Positions 27,601 to 42,644 of a stretch of DNA of 64,000 nucleotides are shown one piece after another; within the stretch, counting starts at the first letter, position 1, and each line of letters starts with the position of its first letter. The notes beneath the pieces were generated by a model. That model was not told the origin of the DNA. It made no database searches and saw nothing but the letters and a program-made list of their open reading frames with translations. The stretch is from Mugil cephalus (taxonomy: Eukaryota; Chordata; Actinopteri; Mugiliformes; Mugilidae). The position numbers were made by a program, and so were the translations under genes. The stretch spans positions 16,971,001 to 17,035,000 of the forward strand of contig NC_061779.1 in NCBI RefSeq assembly GCF_022458985.1. Reading direction: 5' to 3'.

Positions 27601-28968
27601 GTCAGTTACACGCCATAATTGCCCCCTGCTAGAACCTGTGATCTCCAGGGATGTTAAGGCTGAAGTAGTATTTACAAAGGGAATCTTGTCTACTCTGACA
27701 ACAGCTGTTGTGCTATTATGATTATTTTACACCGTATCACTCATCGTGTCATCTCTTCTGCAGTGCTCATGACGGGTGTACCTTTGTCTAGGGGATATCT
27801 GTAGACATATACAAACTCTGTCATTTTAATATGGAAAAACCTCAAATGGTGTCTTCACTTTGTGGCTTTTGATAGATCTAAGCTGTAGCAGTGTCTGCGG
27901 TATGTGCCTCTGTCTGAGCCTGTCTTCTTTTACCAAAACCTCCACCGCGGTTGTGACTTGGACGTTCGTCTCATTGTTCATACGTCTGAAGGATGTAATC
28001 AGGGGGTCATCTTCGTGCCTGGTCATGCTTTGTAATAAGCTCATGCAAGTAATAAACCATACATCCTGACACCTCTGAGGTGATGAAACCATTTATACAG
28101 GCACTCTTTAACGTTTAACACACCAGCCAAGCCCGGAGCAGTACATCTGTTGTTCACAAATGAGGTTAAAACCATGTTGAATTATGTATAACACACCTGC
28201 ACAGAGCTGCAGCAGGACAGACAACCTCACACAACAACTGAGATCATCCTGCTATAAGATACTTTGACCATTAATTATTAATAAAAGGCTACTGTTGCTC
28301 AAATGGTTTGGTCTGCTTAAGCATTTAATTAGAACATGTCTGGATTCTTGACTTCTACAGACTATCGCACTACAGACTAATACCTGTAACGTTATACTTT
28401 TTTTTTCTTTTACAGATTAATGTATGTCTTTTTTCTGACCTAACCCTAACCCTTCAGAAAACTCTTGCCTGCATGTCTGAGCAGCTCACAGCGGAATGGT
28501 TCACAAAATCTTTGGCAATACTTTGAGATCATGTTTCTCATGAGTCTTACACTGGCACAGGAAGGATAAAGATGATCACATGAGATGTATTTCTTCCTAA
28601 AAGGATGGAAACTCAGATTGTAGAGGAACTGAAATCCCTTCCGAGGCACAGGCAAACATGTAAGTCTGTCAATCCCAATCCTACACACACACAACATGTG
28701 AAAAACACGGGCCACACAGACTCACAGCCGCAGATAGAGAGGGCACAGTATTGGGTTTCATTTCTTCTATCTACACCGGAGCACTGCACCAAGAACAGAT
28801 GAGGAGGAAAATCTGCAACCAGCTTTTGAGAAACAAATGAGAAACTACACTTTGCGTGACTTAAACCATAAGGTGATTTTGATCTCTGCAGTTTGATTAC
28901 ACAAAAAGACTAAAGAATGAATGAAAACGTGTCTCACCAACATGATGCTTCCTCCTCCAGAAAACCAT
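15613..28968 (-). CDS. atp8b4: Class I P4-ATPase (phospholipid flippase), ATP8B4-like
   Basis: P4-ATPases flip phospholipids to the cytosolic leaflet, usually with a CDC50 partner. Twenty-seven coding exons: 28938-28968, 26384-26442, 26191-26304, 26003-26101, 25850-25911, 25675-25747, 25411-25481, 25198-25277, 24841-24999, 24635-24723, 24176-24372, 23860-24068, 22979-23022, 22737-22902, 22464-22652, 22094-22209, 21751-21915, 21568-21679, 21380-21485, 21043-21184, 20455-20638, 19583-19806, 19392-19475, 18410-18655, 18182-18320, 17965-18095 and 15613-15930. Phases agree; about 1202 residues (human ATP8B4 about 1192). Actuator motif DGET is at 169-172, phosphorylated D392 in [12 protein letters not shown] at 674-677 and GDGAND at 812-817, so catalysis looks intact. 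TGDKLETA replaces the TGDKQETA I recall in human ATP8B2/8B4. Membrane segments follow the family. The last exon encodes [19 protein letters not shown], the conserved ATP8B tail. ATP8B2 is similar; 8B4 is chosen because CEP152 and GALK2 neighbour ATP8B4 on human 15q21. Confidence 0.9.
16177..17020. mobile_element. hAT-type nonautonomous DNA transposon in the last atp8b4 intron
   Basis: The left end reads CAGTGATTCTCAAA and the right end, reversed, reads CAGTGGTTCTCAAAG, typical hAT terminal inverted repeats. The flanks ATCTATAG and ATCTACAA match at six of eight positions and look like an aged 8-bp target duplication. No transposase frame is visible. A T-rich stretch ending in TAAAGTCCGTCTAAGTCTAAG near 16680-16706 resembles a LINE 3' tail inserted within the element. 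Confidence 0.75.
26860..27058. mobile_element. Short-inverted-repeat DNA element, copy 1 (partial)
   Basis: The end at 27016-27058 reads ACTTCTCCTGTCAGTGG then TCCTAATGTTGTGGCTGATAA, shared with the elements at 49.1, 52.0 and 57.3 kb. The opposite end is not recognisable, so the left border is a guess. Inside, AGATACTC...GAGTATCT and CATTGT...ACAATG (about 26870-26930) form a nested inverted repeat. Confidence 0.55.
27059..28937 (-). other. Rest of the first coding atp8b4 intron
   Basis: The 2.5-kb intron between start exon 28938-28968 and exon 26384-26442 holds the partial transposon copy ending at 27058 and otherwise unrecognised sequence. No additional exon with matching phase was found. 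Confidence 0.5.
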
Positions 28969-29835
28969 CTTCTACTGGGACCTCCCGAGGGTTTCCCTAA
29001 GAGACACACAAGGACAACTCACGTTTTAAAACAAACGAGAGAAACTCTGAGTGCGATGGTTGATTGTGTCAGACTACACAACAGATGAGTTACACGCAAG
29101 GCAAAGTGGCGTCTTTTCTGTTCAGATGAGCAACTTTAACTTTACTACTGGCATAAGCAGCAGCAAAAGGTAAATCCCCACTGGCGTGTGTCTCCTTGGC
29201 AAAAGATCCCAGGTGAGCTGAGAGTGCAACCCCTAAACAGGGTGTACCTTTAGTTCCTTAGTTGTTGTTGGTTTTAATAAAAATTCATGAATACAGCAGA
29301 AGTTCCCCTTTTTGCTTGTGGTTGCAGTTGCGTATTAAATGGGTAAAGGTACATGTGAAGTGCGCCTACGTTTACTCTCATCTTACCTTGCACAAGTTTG
29401 TCACGGGCGCAGGCTTGTGTTGTCTCCATGTATCCTGTCAGCCGGTGGAGACCTTTGATTTCAAGCGCCGCATTCCGCAGATGTCTTCGCTACCCTCCTC
29501 CTGAATATAAAAGAAAAAGGAAAGAAAAAGAAAAAAAAACACCAGACGCGGATGGAGTCATGGGAGTGAATAGCAGCAAAAGGCTGTTCAGGAGCGGCGA
29601 GTGAAGGAGGGGAGGATAGTGTGGGCTGTAAAAATGGTGCAGGCATAAAAACCAGAATCACCAATCACCATGTTCAGAGTCGAGTCTGTGTAGAAAAGCA
29701 GGAATCCACTTACTGATGATCACTCACCCACAGCGACGACACGGAGATGAAATCTGAAGAGTCTGCAACGAGCACCTCTCTCTTTCTCTCTCTCTCTCTC
29801 TCCCTCCCCCTCTCTCTCCCTCTCTCCCCCACCCC
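28969..29835 (-). promoter_or_regulatory. atp8b4: atp8b4 5' UTR exons and promoter with CT tract
   Basis: The start exon reaches 28996, where the acceptor CTCTTAG precedes it. A noncoding first exon is likely from about 29790 down to 29728, ending at the strong donor GTGAGTGATC. Just upstream is a CT-rich simple repeat (29776-29831), a GA tract on the gene's own strand, as often found at vertebrate core promoters. The exact start site is unknown. Confidence 0.5.
29776..29831. repeat. CT/CCCT microsatellite
   Basis: A pyrimidine tract of CT, TCCC and CCCT units on the plus strand lies at the inferred atp8b4 transcription start. It could adopt non-B structure; that is inference. Confidence 0.85.
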
Positions 29836-29849
29836 CGATTTAAAAAGAC

Positions 29850-32580
29850 AAACTATATCACTCAGCATTTCAAGTGAAAAAGGGTGAAGTAATTTAAGTG
29901 ATTTTTATACAGTTCTAACTCTTAATCAAGCTAATAGGACGTATGTGCATTATGTTAAGGTTCATTTACATAGTTTTAATTATTTAATTAGTTCAATTAA
30001 TTGGCAGCTTTTCGCTCATCGTGTCGCGTTTACTGTAGTGGCGCCCCCACGTGGCGTCTCTGCAAAAGTCAGAGCAAACTGCAGAGATGAAGTCTCTCAG
30101 CCAGGGGGTGATAATTGGTTGGTGTTGGAGCAAAGACACCACCAAGCTGTGCTGAACAAGCAGACAAGGTGGTGAAACGATTGAAATATGTATTTCATGT
30201 ATGACTATTTAACAATCTCGTAGTGTTGGGACTGTAGATTATTGAGTAGTCAGTGAAACAATATTCATTTTCTTCTAATTCATTTGATAATATAATAGCC
30301 TCTTGTTACATTTTACCATTTAAATTCATATCTTTAAAATAATGAGAGAAAAGTCTCTGTAGCTATGCATAGATCCTAACAAGTCAGTGTATCTGTGCCA
30401 CCATAGATGTAGATTTGGTCAACAAAATATTAGAAATACAATATGTATAATGCAATATAATTCAGGGGAAAAAACTGGAGTGATCAATACGGTTATACAG
30501 GGATACTTTACTTTGTTTTGTATTTGTTTTTAAATAACATAATAATGAAATAACATGGATAATAATATGGACATGAAAAACCAACACAATGCTTTTAAAT
30601 ATATTCAGACAGGACATTAATTCCTGTGACAGCACAGATGATCATTTCCTGAATGTGTGACTCAGAAATATAGATTTCTACAACACACTACAGTACATTA
30701 ATCTTGATTTAATCATGTGTTGTCCACATACTTTAAGCAGCGTGATCTGTGTGTATGCTGCTGTGGATACTGTCAACTTTGTAAGGTGATCCCTGGCGAC
30801 TGCTTGGCACACTTCATATTTAAGATTGATGGGATAAGGACAAAGGTCAATTGAGTGCACAACATAACACCACACTGCCAGCATCCGAACATAAATAAAT
30901 AGACGACATTTATATTCACAAGCCTCATGCACAGTCTCATTACATTACAACAACAGGAAGAGAAAACTTGTCAGTTCACATTGGTTTGTTTTATTAATCG
31001 CCACAAACTTGTCCTGTCTTGTTGGATTTTTCAGGGCAGGGGATTTTCTTTCATTACTGGATTATTATTTTTTTTAGTTTGTTGGCATTAAAACCATGTT
31101 GGGACATATACTGTACTTAAGTGTGTTAGAAACTAGGGCAGTGGCAATGGGATAAATTAGATCAGATGAGAAATTATTTTCTTGTTTGTGTCAAACCAGA
31201 TCCACTGTCTATAATCTTTTCCCTTTGTACTTAGTGCTGTTCAGGACGTCAAATTACTGACACAAACTGATGATGAATGTCTGTTAAGATTTTGTTACAA
31301 GATAAACGCTGACACAAGTGATATGAAAGTAACTTAGGAGACAATGTTGGGCAGAGTCCTGCAGCCACAGCATTATCAGTAACGTTTTATGTTTGGACGA
31401 GGTGATTCTACCAAAAGCTGTAAACTGAATTGCCATTCAGCTCCTTGCCTGCTTTCTCATTTTTACAGCTGCTGAGTCTTCTCTGTTAGATAATACTTGG
31501 ACAGTAAACCAGATTATGATGTGTGCAACTAGATACACCCCAGCTTTCTCATTTGTTATGATGGCCACACAACTCTGTCCATGGGAGTTGGAATTCAACT
31601 GTCTTTGAGCACAGCATCAGCCTTTCAAAAGAAAAAAAATACAATTAGGCTGCACACACTCACCTAAGTAATAAATTACTCTGAAATAAATGAGTTACCA
31701 TACTCTGAAAAATTGATTTCTATATGAAACTGTCTCTAACTGTAACCTTTACCTTGCATTGTCAGTAAAAACTATGCACCTATATGTGTCGGTATAATGC
31801 CATGCTCAGTGCTCAAAATATAGACAGGCACTGCTTCATTGTGTAACACAAACAAGTGTGCAGAGGGCGAGGCTGGGCCTGTAGGGAATATAAAACCACC
31901 TGATGCTCTCATTACGAGCAGATTAAAGGGCTCCCAAGGACGCGGCAGTTTACTCTTTGTATTTTGTGTGGGAATCCACACGAGCTAACACCTACAATTT
32001 AGACCTATTTGCTGTATGTGGAATCATCTGAAAGCTTTAGGCTTGATGCAGATGATATCTGACACCAGGAAAACCTGTTTCATGATTGCAGTTAAGCAGA
32101 GTCATGGTGATGATAACATTTTGCTGGAGATTATGTAAAGCTTACTTTTAGTGGGAGGGGCTAGCAAATTGGGTTAGTAAGCCTAATAATAAACTGTAAC
32201 TTTTATACATCACTATATGTGAAAATGTATGCATCCTCCAAAATATACAGCATACAGCCACAGCTGTGAAAACACTTCATTCGTCAAGAATATACAGACA
32301 CCGCTACTGTGTGGATGCAGATTCAAGTTTAGGTCACTGTACACGTTTTACAATGACTGTACTACTTCCGGAAGGCTACTTGAGGACAGGGCGCAGAAAA
32401 CACGCCCCTCTGGAAGTTGCTTCAGAGCATGTGCATTGTTAAACAGCGTCGTTGCGAAGAAGACCGACACAAACTCGGCTGCTGTTTAGATTTCAGCCAG
32501 GCATGAACCATGCAGGACCTACGTGTATGAACCACAATGAAGTTACGCTAAAACCGAAAGGGCACCATGAGGTGTCGTTA
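29850..32580. other. Intergenic region between divergent atp8b4 and sqor
   Basis: No gene is recognised. The region is AT-rich with only short, unmatched frames. At 30040-30056 the word GCGCCCCCACGTGGCG contains an E-box (CACGTG) and resembles a CTCF site imperfectly. No clear transposon is seen. Confidence 0.5.
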
Positions 32581-32589
32581 ACAAAGCTC

Positions 32590-32780
32590 GCTTCTGATTG
32601 GTCCGCCGGCTGTGGAGGGCGGGGCCAGAGTGCCAGTCTCTCCGGTTCGAGTCGTTCCAATTCGACACCAGCTCCGTCCGTTTTGGGGGGTTCACGTGAG
32701 GCAAAGGGGACGAAGTTGGGCGGTGTTTTCATCGGTTCTTCACGGATCCCAGTCTAAATTGTCAGTGGTCTCCGGTCCAG
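32590..32780 (+). promoter_or_regulatory. sqor: sqor promoter and noncoding first exon
   Basis: An inverted CCAAT box (ATTGG, 32597-32601) and a GC box (GGGCGGGGCC, 32618-32627) precede a noncoding exon that ends at 32780 with the donor GTGAGTGTC. The next acceptor, at 33401-33404, joins to seven bases before the ATG. No TATA box is visible, which fits a housekeeping mitochondrial gene. Confidence 0.65.
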
Positions 32781-33381
32781 GTGAGTGTCATGCAAGTGTG
32801 TGTGTGTTTTTAGACATTGCGACACCTTCTTGTTATCAAGTGCACGGCTGTAGAGGAATGACGGTCATGGAGAACAGCGCTACGCAGTTTGCAGCAGCAA
32901 CGGTCCTCTGTGTGTTTATCTGTCCACCTATAAATACCTTTAAATACACTATGTAGGCCTACCGTCTCAGAGTAAATATACTATGTAGGCTTAATGTATC
33001 AAGTTAAAGTAGAGCAGCACCCTTTTTCGTGCGCAGCATTTTAAACATTTCAAACAACTTGTTAGCAAATGTTTTCCAACAGAACAATTGGGGTGTAAAT
33101 CTGTACATTTTGTGTAGCGTTATTGTCAGGTCTGATGTGGTTCTGGTGTGTTACTACCGCTGTGGTAAAAACCACACTGAAAATCATGACCTCATTGTTC
33201 TCACCAGTGCAAATCAGCAGACCAAATAATGATGGTAAATTACAGTCTGATAGTGTTATTTACAGTCCAGGACAAGGTGGAACATGGTACTTGCTACCCA
33301 CGCACAGTACCATGTAAATGTGGAGATGAAAGCAGGAAGTGTAAATTGCTCTAAGATCTTGTGCAGCTGAGTTGTTGCTGA

Positions 33382-37954
<4,573 letters not shown>

Positions 37955-39630
37955 AACTATTATCATCAGTGTGTTTGCCTAAATATTTAGGGTGAAAAAT
38001 AACACACAACATCAAGTCCTTATAGAAAGGTGGACATACATGTGGCTTTAACTGTAGTATTCACATCTTGAATGTTATGACCAATCAAAGCACTTGGATC
38101 AGCTTATATTTAACTTATAGGCAATTTTAAATAGCAAGGTTTATTTCAACCTGCATATAAGAGGTATTTTTGCTATTATTACTAATCTGTTTAGTAATAA
38201 TCATTTTATTTCATAATTCAGTAATTGATCTTTAAAAGATTCTCAAGAATCTTTTAGTTCTTGTGGCGACGCATTGAATGAAAACTCTAGTTGCTTTGAT
38301 CAACCGCACCATCAAATCAGCGATGAGATTGTTTGTAGGAGCTGAGAACAAAGCTTTAGAGATTATTATTATTATGTGTTGATTTGTGCAACTCTGTGCT
38401 CCAGAGACAAATTGAAGTCAGGCTTTGGCCTTTACTCAGTTTCTCTCTGGCCTGAATTCCCCCAATAAACAGACCTTAAAATTCCCCTCATTAAATGAAT
38501 AACTGCCACGCATATTATCTGCATAGTTCAGTGTAACTGATAGACGCAGAATTAGTTGATTGTTTTGTTTGTAGAATATTAGAGGACTCCCTGACTACAG
38601 CTTTAACCGCTGTCTGCCGTTCATTAAGAGTCTTGTGTAAATATTAAGCACAGTATACAAATATACTCTATTTTCCAGATTGCTACGTTTAAAATTGTGT
38701 ATGTTTGTCTGTGGAAGTCATTTATCAAGTTTCAGAAGTTTCGTAACATTAGGATCTCAGTGGTCTGCTCTGACTTAACTGTGTGTAAAATCACCTTGTT
38801 CACGGCACAGTCATCCATAAAGAGATGTCTGTGAGGATGCTTCGCTGTTAACATGCAAACTACTACAGGTGATTTTTCTCATGTCTAAACATTAATGTCA
38901 GACGTATTGTTTTGTACCTAGTGATTATTTTTTTACCAGTCCACCTGACTTTTATACATCTTCGTGGCTTCACAGTCGGCAGTGTCTTCATTGTATGTTA
39001 AAAAAAAAGAAAAATACATCCATTGCCTTTGAACTATTAAAACGACTGAAAGCTTCCGAAACTGTGCGGCATATATGGTAACTACAATACTTGATGTCAT
39101 ATACGTTTTTGTGTATTTATTTTGTGGTGGTTCGGGATAAATATCTCTTTAGTTGTGCTTAGGGCACATTTTTAACTAGGGTGGACAGAGCCTCTCTGCA
39201 GCTGCATATTCAAAGATGTACACGACTAAATGGGAAGTTAATAGGAAGACAAACTACATGTTTTTTTTTTTTTTTTTTGCAGGTTCTAGCTCTTCATGAT
39301 CCCACATGATTGTTTTACTTTCCCTGTTATAATCTCGTTTTAAGGTTGATGATCATATCTGTGGTTCCCTGGCATCAAGTCATTTACTGACAATGCATGT
39401 TATCAGAGCCCGAATTAATAATGAGCGTCATGTTGCTGCCCCATCCAAGAAAATTTAAAATCACTCTCTCTGATTCTTGGGGTTATGACATTTTGTAAAT
39501 TTTTCTTATTATTATTTTCAGTCAGAATTCAAACTTTTCTGATGAAATTGGATTCTGAGTCAGAATATTTATGCGTAACAATATATTTATGAAATCTAAA
39601 CTGTGAGAATAAATGAGTGTTTTGCTTTTT
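37955..39630 (+). other. sqor: sqor 3' UTR with alternative poly(A) signals
   Basis: AATAAA occurs at 38464-38469 and 39608-39613, which would give 3' UTRs of about 0.5 and 1.7 kb. An 11-bp perfect inverted repeat with a two-base loop (38233-38256, arms TAAAAGATTCT and AGAATCTTTTA) lies in it. Which signal is used cannot be told from the sequence. Confidence 0.45.
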
Positions 39631-40089
39631 AATCTAGTGAATTTCTAGATTTCCACTGTGGAATGTTTAAAGAATTATATTTAGACTTTTTTTTTTTAAT
39701 CCTTTACTTGAATTATGAGGGGGGGGAGTGGTCGTGGTAATGTGGCAGTGACTTTACAGATCTTTTTTTGTAACTGGTGTAAAGTTTAGTCAGTCAGGAC
39801 TCGGGACTCATCTCTTTACAACATATGGAGCATTTAACGTGGTGTACTTGTACACATTCCTATCTCCCGTTTCCTTCCCTATCAACTTGGTTGGTTGATT
39901 ATTACTCTTTCTGCTGTATTTGTCTGAGGGGCTGATACTGTCTCATTGTCACTGATAAGGTTTTAAACTGGTGTGATTCTTGAGAAAAATCCTGTCAGAG
40001 AGAAAGGACAAACTTCAGTGTAGACCTTCAGAATGAACCAGGAATTAACATACAAATAGTCGCTATGATTAACGTGTGCAGCAGCAGCA

Positions 40090-40404
40090 GCATTGTTGTA
40101 GTCACACAGTAGTACCAGCAGGGATATAAAGCGCGTCCGTCCAGCTGCGCACACACGCTAAAGCCATTTTCCTGTTGCCTCCGCCACGTTGGTCTCCTAC
40201 GTCCGTGTCGCGCCGCCGCCAACGTTGTGTTTGTGATGAGGCGGGAAATGGCGTCCGCGGCGCAGACATGGCTGATCTGTGACTAGCCACCGAGCCACGG
40301 ACACAGCTGGCAGCAACAACCACGGCCCGACCTCTGTCGGCGGACGGTCGCGGCCGAGAGGTGCCAACGCTGCGGCAAGATTTGAAGAGCTTCGTAGATC
40401 ATCG
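40090..40404 (+). promoter_or_regulatory. ctdspl2: ctdspl2 CpG-rich promoter and noncoding first exon
   Basis: CpG content rises sharply at 40120-40400 (for example GTGTCGCGCCGCCGCC). A noncoding exon ends at 40404 with the donor GTAAGCAAC. The intron runs to the acceptor CTTGGCAG at 42618. No TATA box is seen. Confidence 0.65.
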
Positions 40405-40490
40405 GTAAGCAACGAACAACGTCAACATGTAAACAAAAAAGGCTTGTCCCCGGGATAGCCTGACTGTGGCTAACTAGCGGCTAACTAGCG

Positions 40491-40732
40491 GCTAGCCAAC
40501 GAAGGGGGCGTCGTCTAATGGCTGGAGAGAGATGCATATATCGTGTAGTTGTGGGAGCAGCAAAACAACGCGCTAGCCAGTGAAGGGGGCGTCGTCTAAT
40601 GGCTGGAGAGATACATACAGTAGTTGTGGAGGCGAACAAAATGACGCGTTAGCCAGTGAAGGGGGCGTCGTCTAATGGCTGGAGGGAGATATACAGTAGT
40701 TATGGAGGGGAACAAAATGACGCGTTAGCCAG
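40491..40732. repeat. About 76-bp minisatellite, three units, at the start of ctdspl2 intron 1
   Basis: Units start at 40491 (81 bp), 40572 (76 bp) and 40648 (76 bp), with a fourth beginning at 40724 that stops after nine bases. Each begins GYTAGCCA and contains GAAGGGGGCGTCGTCTAATG, then GGCTGGAG. It starts 87 bp after the first exon. The GC-rich CpG-containing core is conserved in all three units. Confidence 0.9.
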
Positions 40733-42618
40733 GGGGCAGCTAGCTCGTATTTGCTTCATTTTACCAATTAATTAGTAAAAAACCCATTTGTGAAATATGC
40801 ATATAATATCGGGAGCACATGAGACGTGCCGTGGGAAGTGAAGCGAATAATGTCATGGCGCCTTTTTTTGTTTTTTTTTACATCCTCTGCCTTAGCCTGG
40901 AAGCTAATATTAGCCTGTAGCATTAGCCACAGAACCCAGTGACCGCATCTGGTTCACATTACGATACACTGTAAATAACAATAAATACATAAAGCCGACG
41001 AGTGTCGGGTGTGTCCATACAACGAGTGCCCTGTGCTACCGAGCGTGTCGCGTCACCGTCAAATCAGCGTTGTCTGTGTAATTAGCTGTTATTGGTGCTA
41101 CATAGCAGCGGTGTGCTAACGCTAGCCGTAGCTGACGTCGTTCTCATTGATGGAGCCTGTGTGATGTTACATAACCACAGTCAGCGGTGCTGCGAGCTCT
41201 CAGATCTAACTTGGCAACAACTGACCGAGCATGTTCACATGTCGAGTTTCTCCTCAACACCAGCTGAACTCAAAGAAATTATTAATCCGTGACATTTCTG
41301 ATCGCCTACACCGGTTAGTACACCGCCCACTTAGCGGACCTGTTCGCTTGAACATACATGTAGCTATGTGTGTATCCAAAACGCGTTTTATAAAAGCAAC
41401 TGGACTTGTTGAGTTTCTTGAAGGGTTAAAGAGGGAACTCGAAACTTGCGTGACCAGAAACTGGTGCAAACGTGGTGGTCAAGCAAGTTTCTAGTGGGGT
41501 TCAACCCGCTGAGTTCCCTATTTAAACCTCAACTTCCCACCAGACTCTTACAACTGAAGAAGCCACTCAGATGAGTTGTGAAACGTCTTCTCTGAAGTTG
41601 CTTTAAAAGAAACAAACAAAGAAAGTGTTTGTGTATATATATACCTATACACACTTACTTTTTGGAAATATCATGACCTGGATGACTGAGAACCGTCACG
41701 GACATGTTGTTTTGCTAACTTTTGGTCTTAACTTTGCTCTAATCCGATTGACACCAGCGTGGGATGAATTAAAGGATTATGTTGGGATGTGCAGATCTTC
41801 TCATTCATACTGAGGATAAAGTGCCACTAACTTGCGAGAGGTGCAGCTTTGTAGTGAGTGGCTCTTGTCATGGTTCTTGTTTCACTGTAATCCCTTAAAA
41901 AAAAGATTATTGCAACTTATTAAAAAGCGCCTTTTGTCTGTCAGACTAGACTGAGTGAATAATTGTTTATAAAGAAGCCGATTATGTTTGTGATTGTTAT
42001 CACAACTCTGTCGCTGAGAAAAGAGGTGGAAAGAGGAAATGAAATTTCCAAATATAATCGGAGGATAACATCATATGATGATACTTTAAAATGGTACTAG
42101 TCAGGGGACTTATTCATTATGGGCGTACTTGAGCTCAACTCATACAAGTTACAAGAAATTGCACGACAGAAAAGTTAATGATATTGTATTTTGATCTCAT
42201 GTAGCTCTCCTGCCTAGTCTGTCTGTCATGTTTCTGTTAATTAGCCTAACGCTAACCTTCAAAATAATAAGTAGTAAATAAACCTATTAGTTCAATACAG
42301 TTACTACAATACTACCACAAACCACAGGCCATAAAATGAAAACACAGTTCAACTCTTAAACAAATGCTGAGTACCACAACCTTCATGAACCTAAGATTTC
42401 GTGCAGGACTGTTATGCTAGAACGTATTGGTTTTCACCAAGTAAAAGTTGTCTGCGAGTTACCAGTAATACATTATTACACAAGCAATGTCTGGAAGTTA
42501 CACTGTCAAAAATCCACCACGTTAAAAGTTAAATTGAACCTCTGTATGTTACTTATTCAAACCAATACCTGCATCAAATGTCTTGTAGGGTTAAATCTTA
42601 CATTTCTCCACTTGGCAG
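40733..42618 (+). other. Remainder of ctdspl2 intron 1
   Basis: No exon is seen. Words GCTAAT, TTAGC and GCTAGC recur between 40738 and 41125. A dispersed repeat occupies about 41393-41605. The rest is unrecognised AT-rich sequence. Confidence 0.5.
41393..41605. repeat. Dispersed teleost repeat, copy A
   Basis: It opens AACTGGACTTGTTGAG and closes GAAACGTCTTC...GAAGTTGCTTT, with ACTGAAGAAGCCACTCAGATGAG inside shortened here to its core GAAGAAGCC. The element at 52788-52930 shares the start, the GAAGAAGCC core and the end. The class is not known to me. Confidence 0.5.
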
Positions 42619-42644
42619 ATGTTTCTATGTGACGTTGGAGCATG

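Noticed and set aside
28436-28454. Telomere-like CCTAACCCTAACCCT
   Set aside because: Only about two and a half units; too short to be a telomeric insertion.
30040-30056. CTCF-like GCGCCCCCACGTGGCG
   Set aside because: Mismatch at key core positions; more simply an E-box in a short GC-rich patch.
33123-33317. Open frames upstream of the sqor ATG
   Set aside because: They lie in the 5' UTR intron, have no motif and no fitting splice sites.
38233-38256. 11-bp inverted repeat in the sqor 3' UTR
   Set aside because: A two-base loop and AT-rich arms make a poor RNA stem; likely chance in AT-rich DNA.
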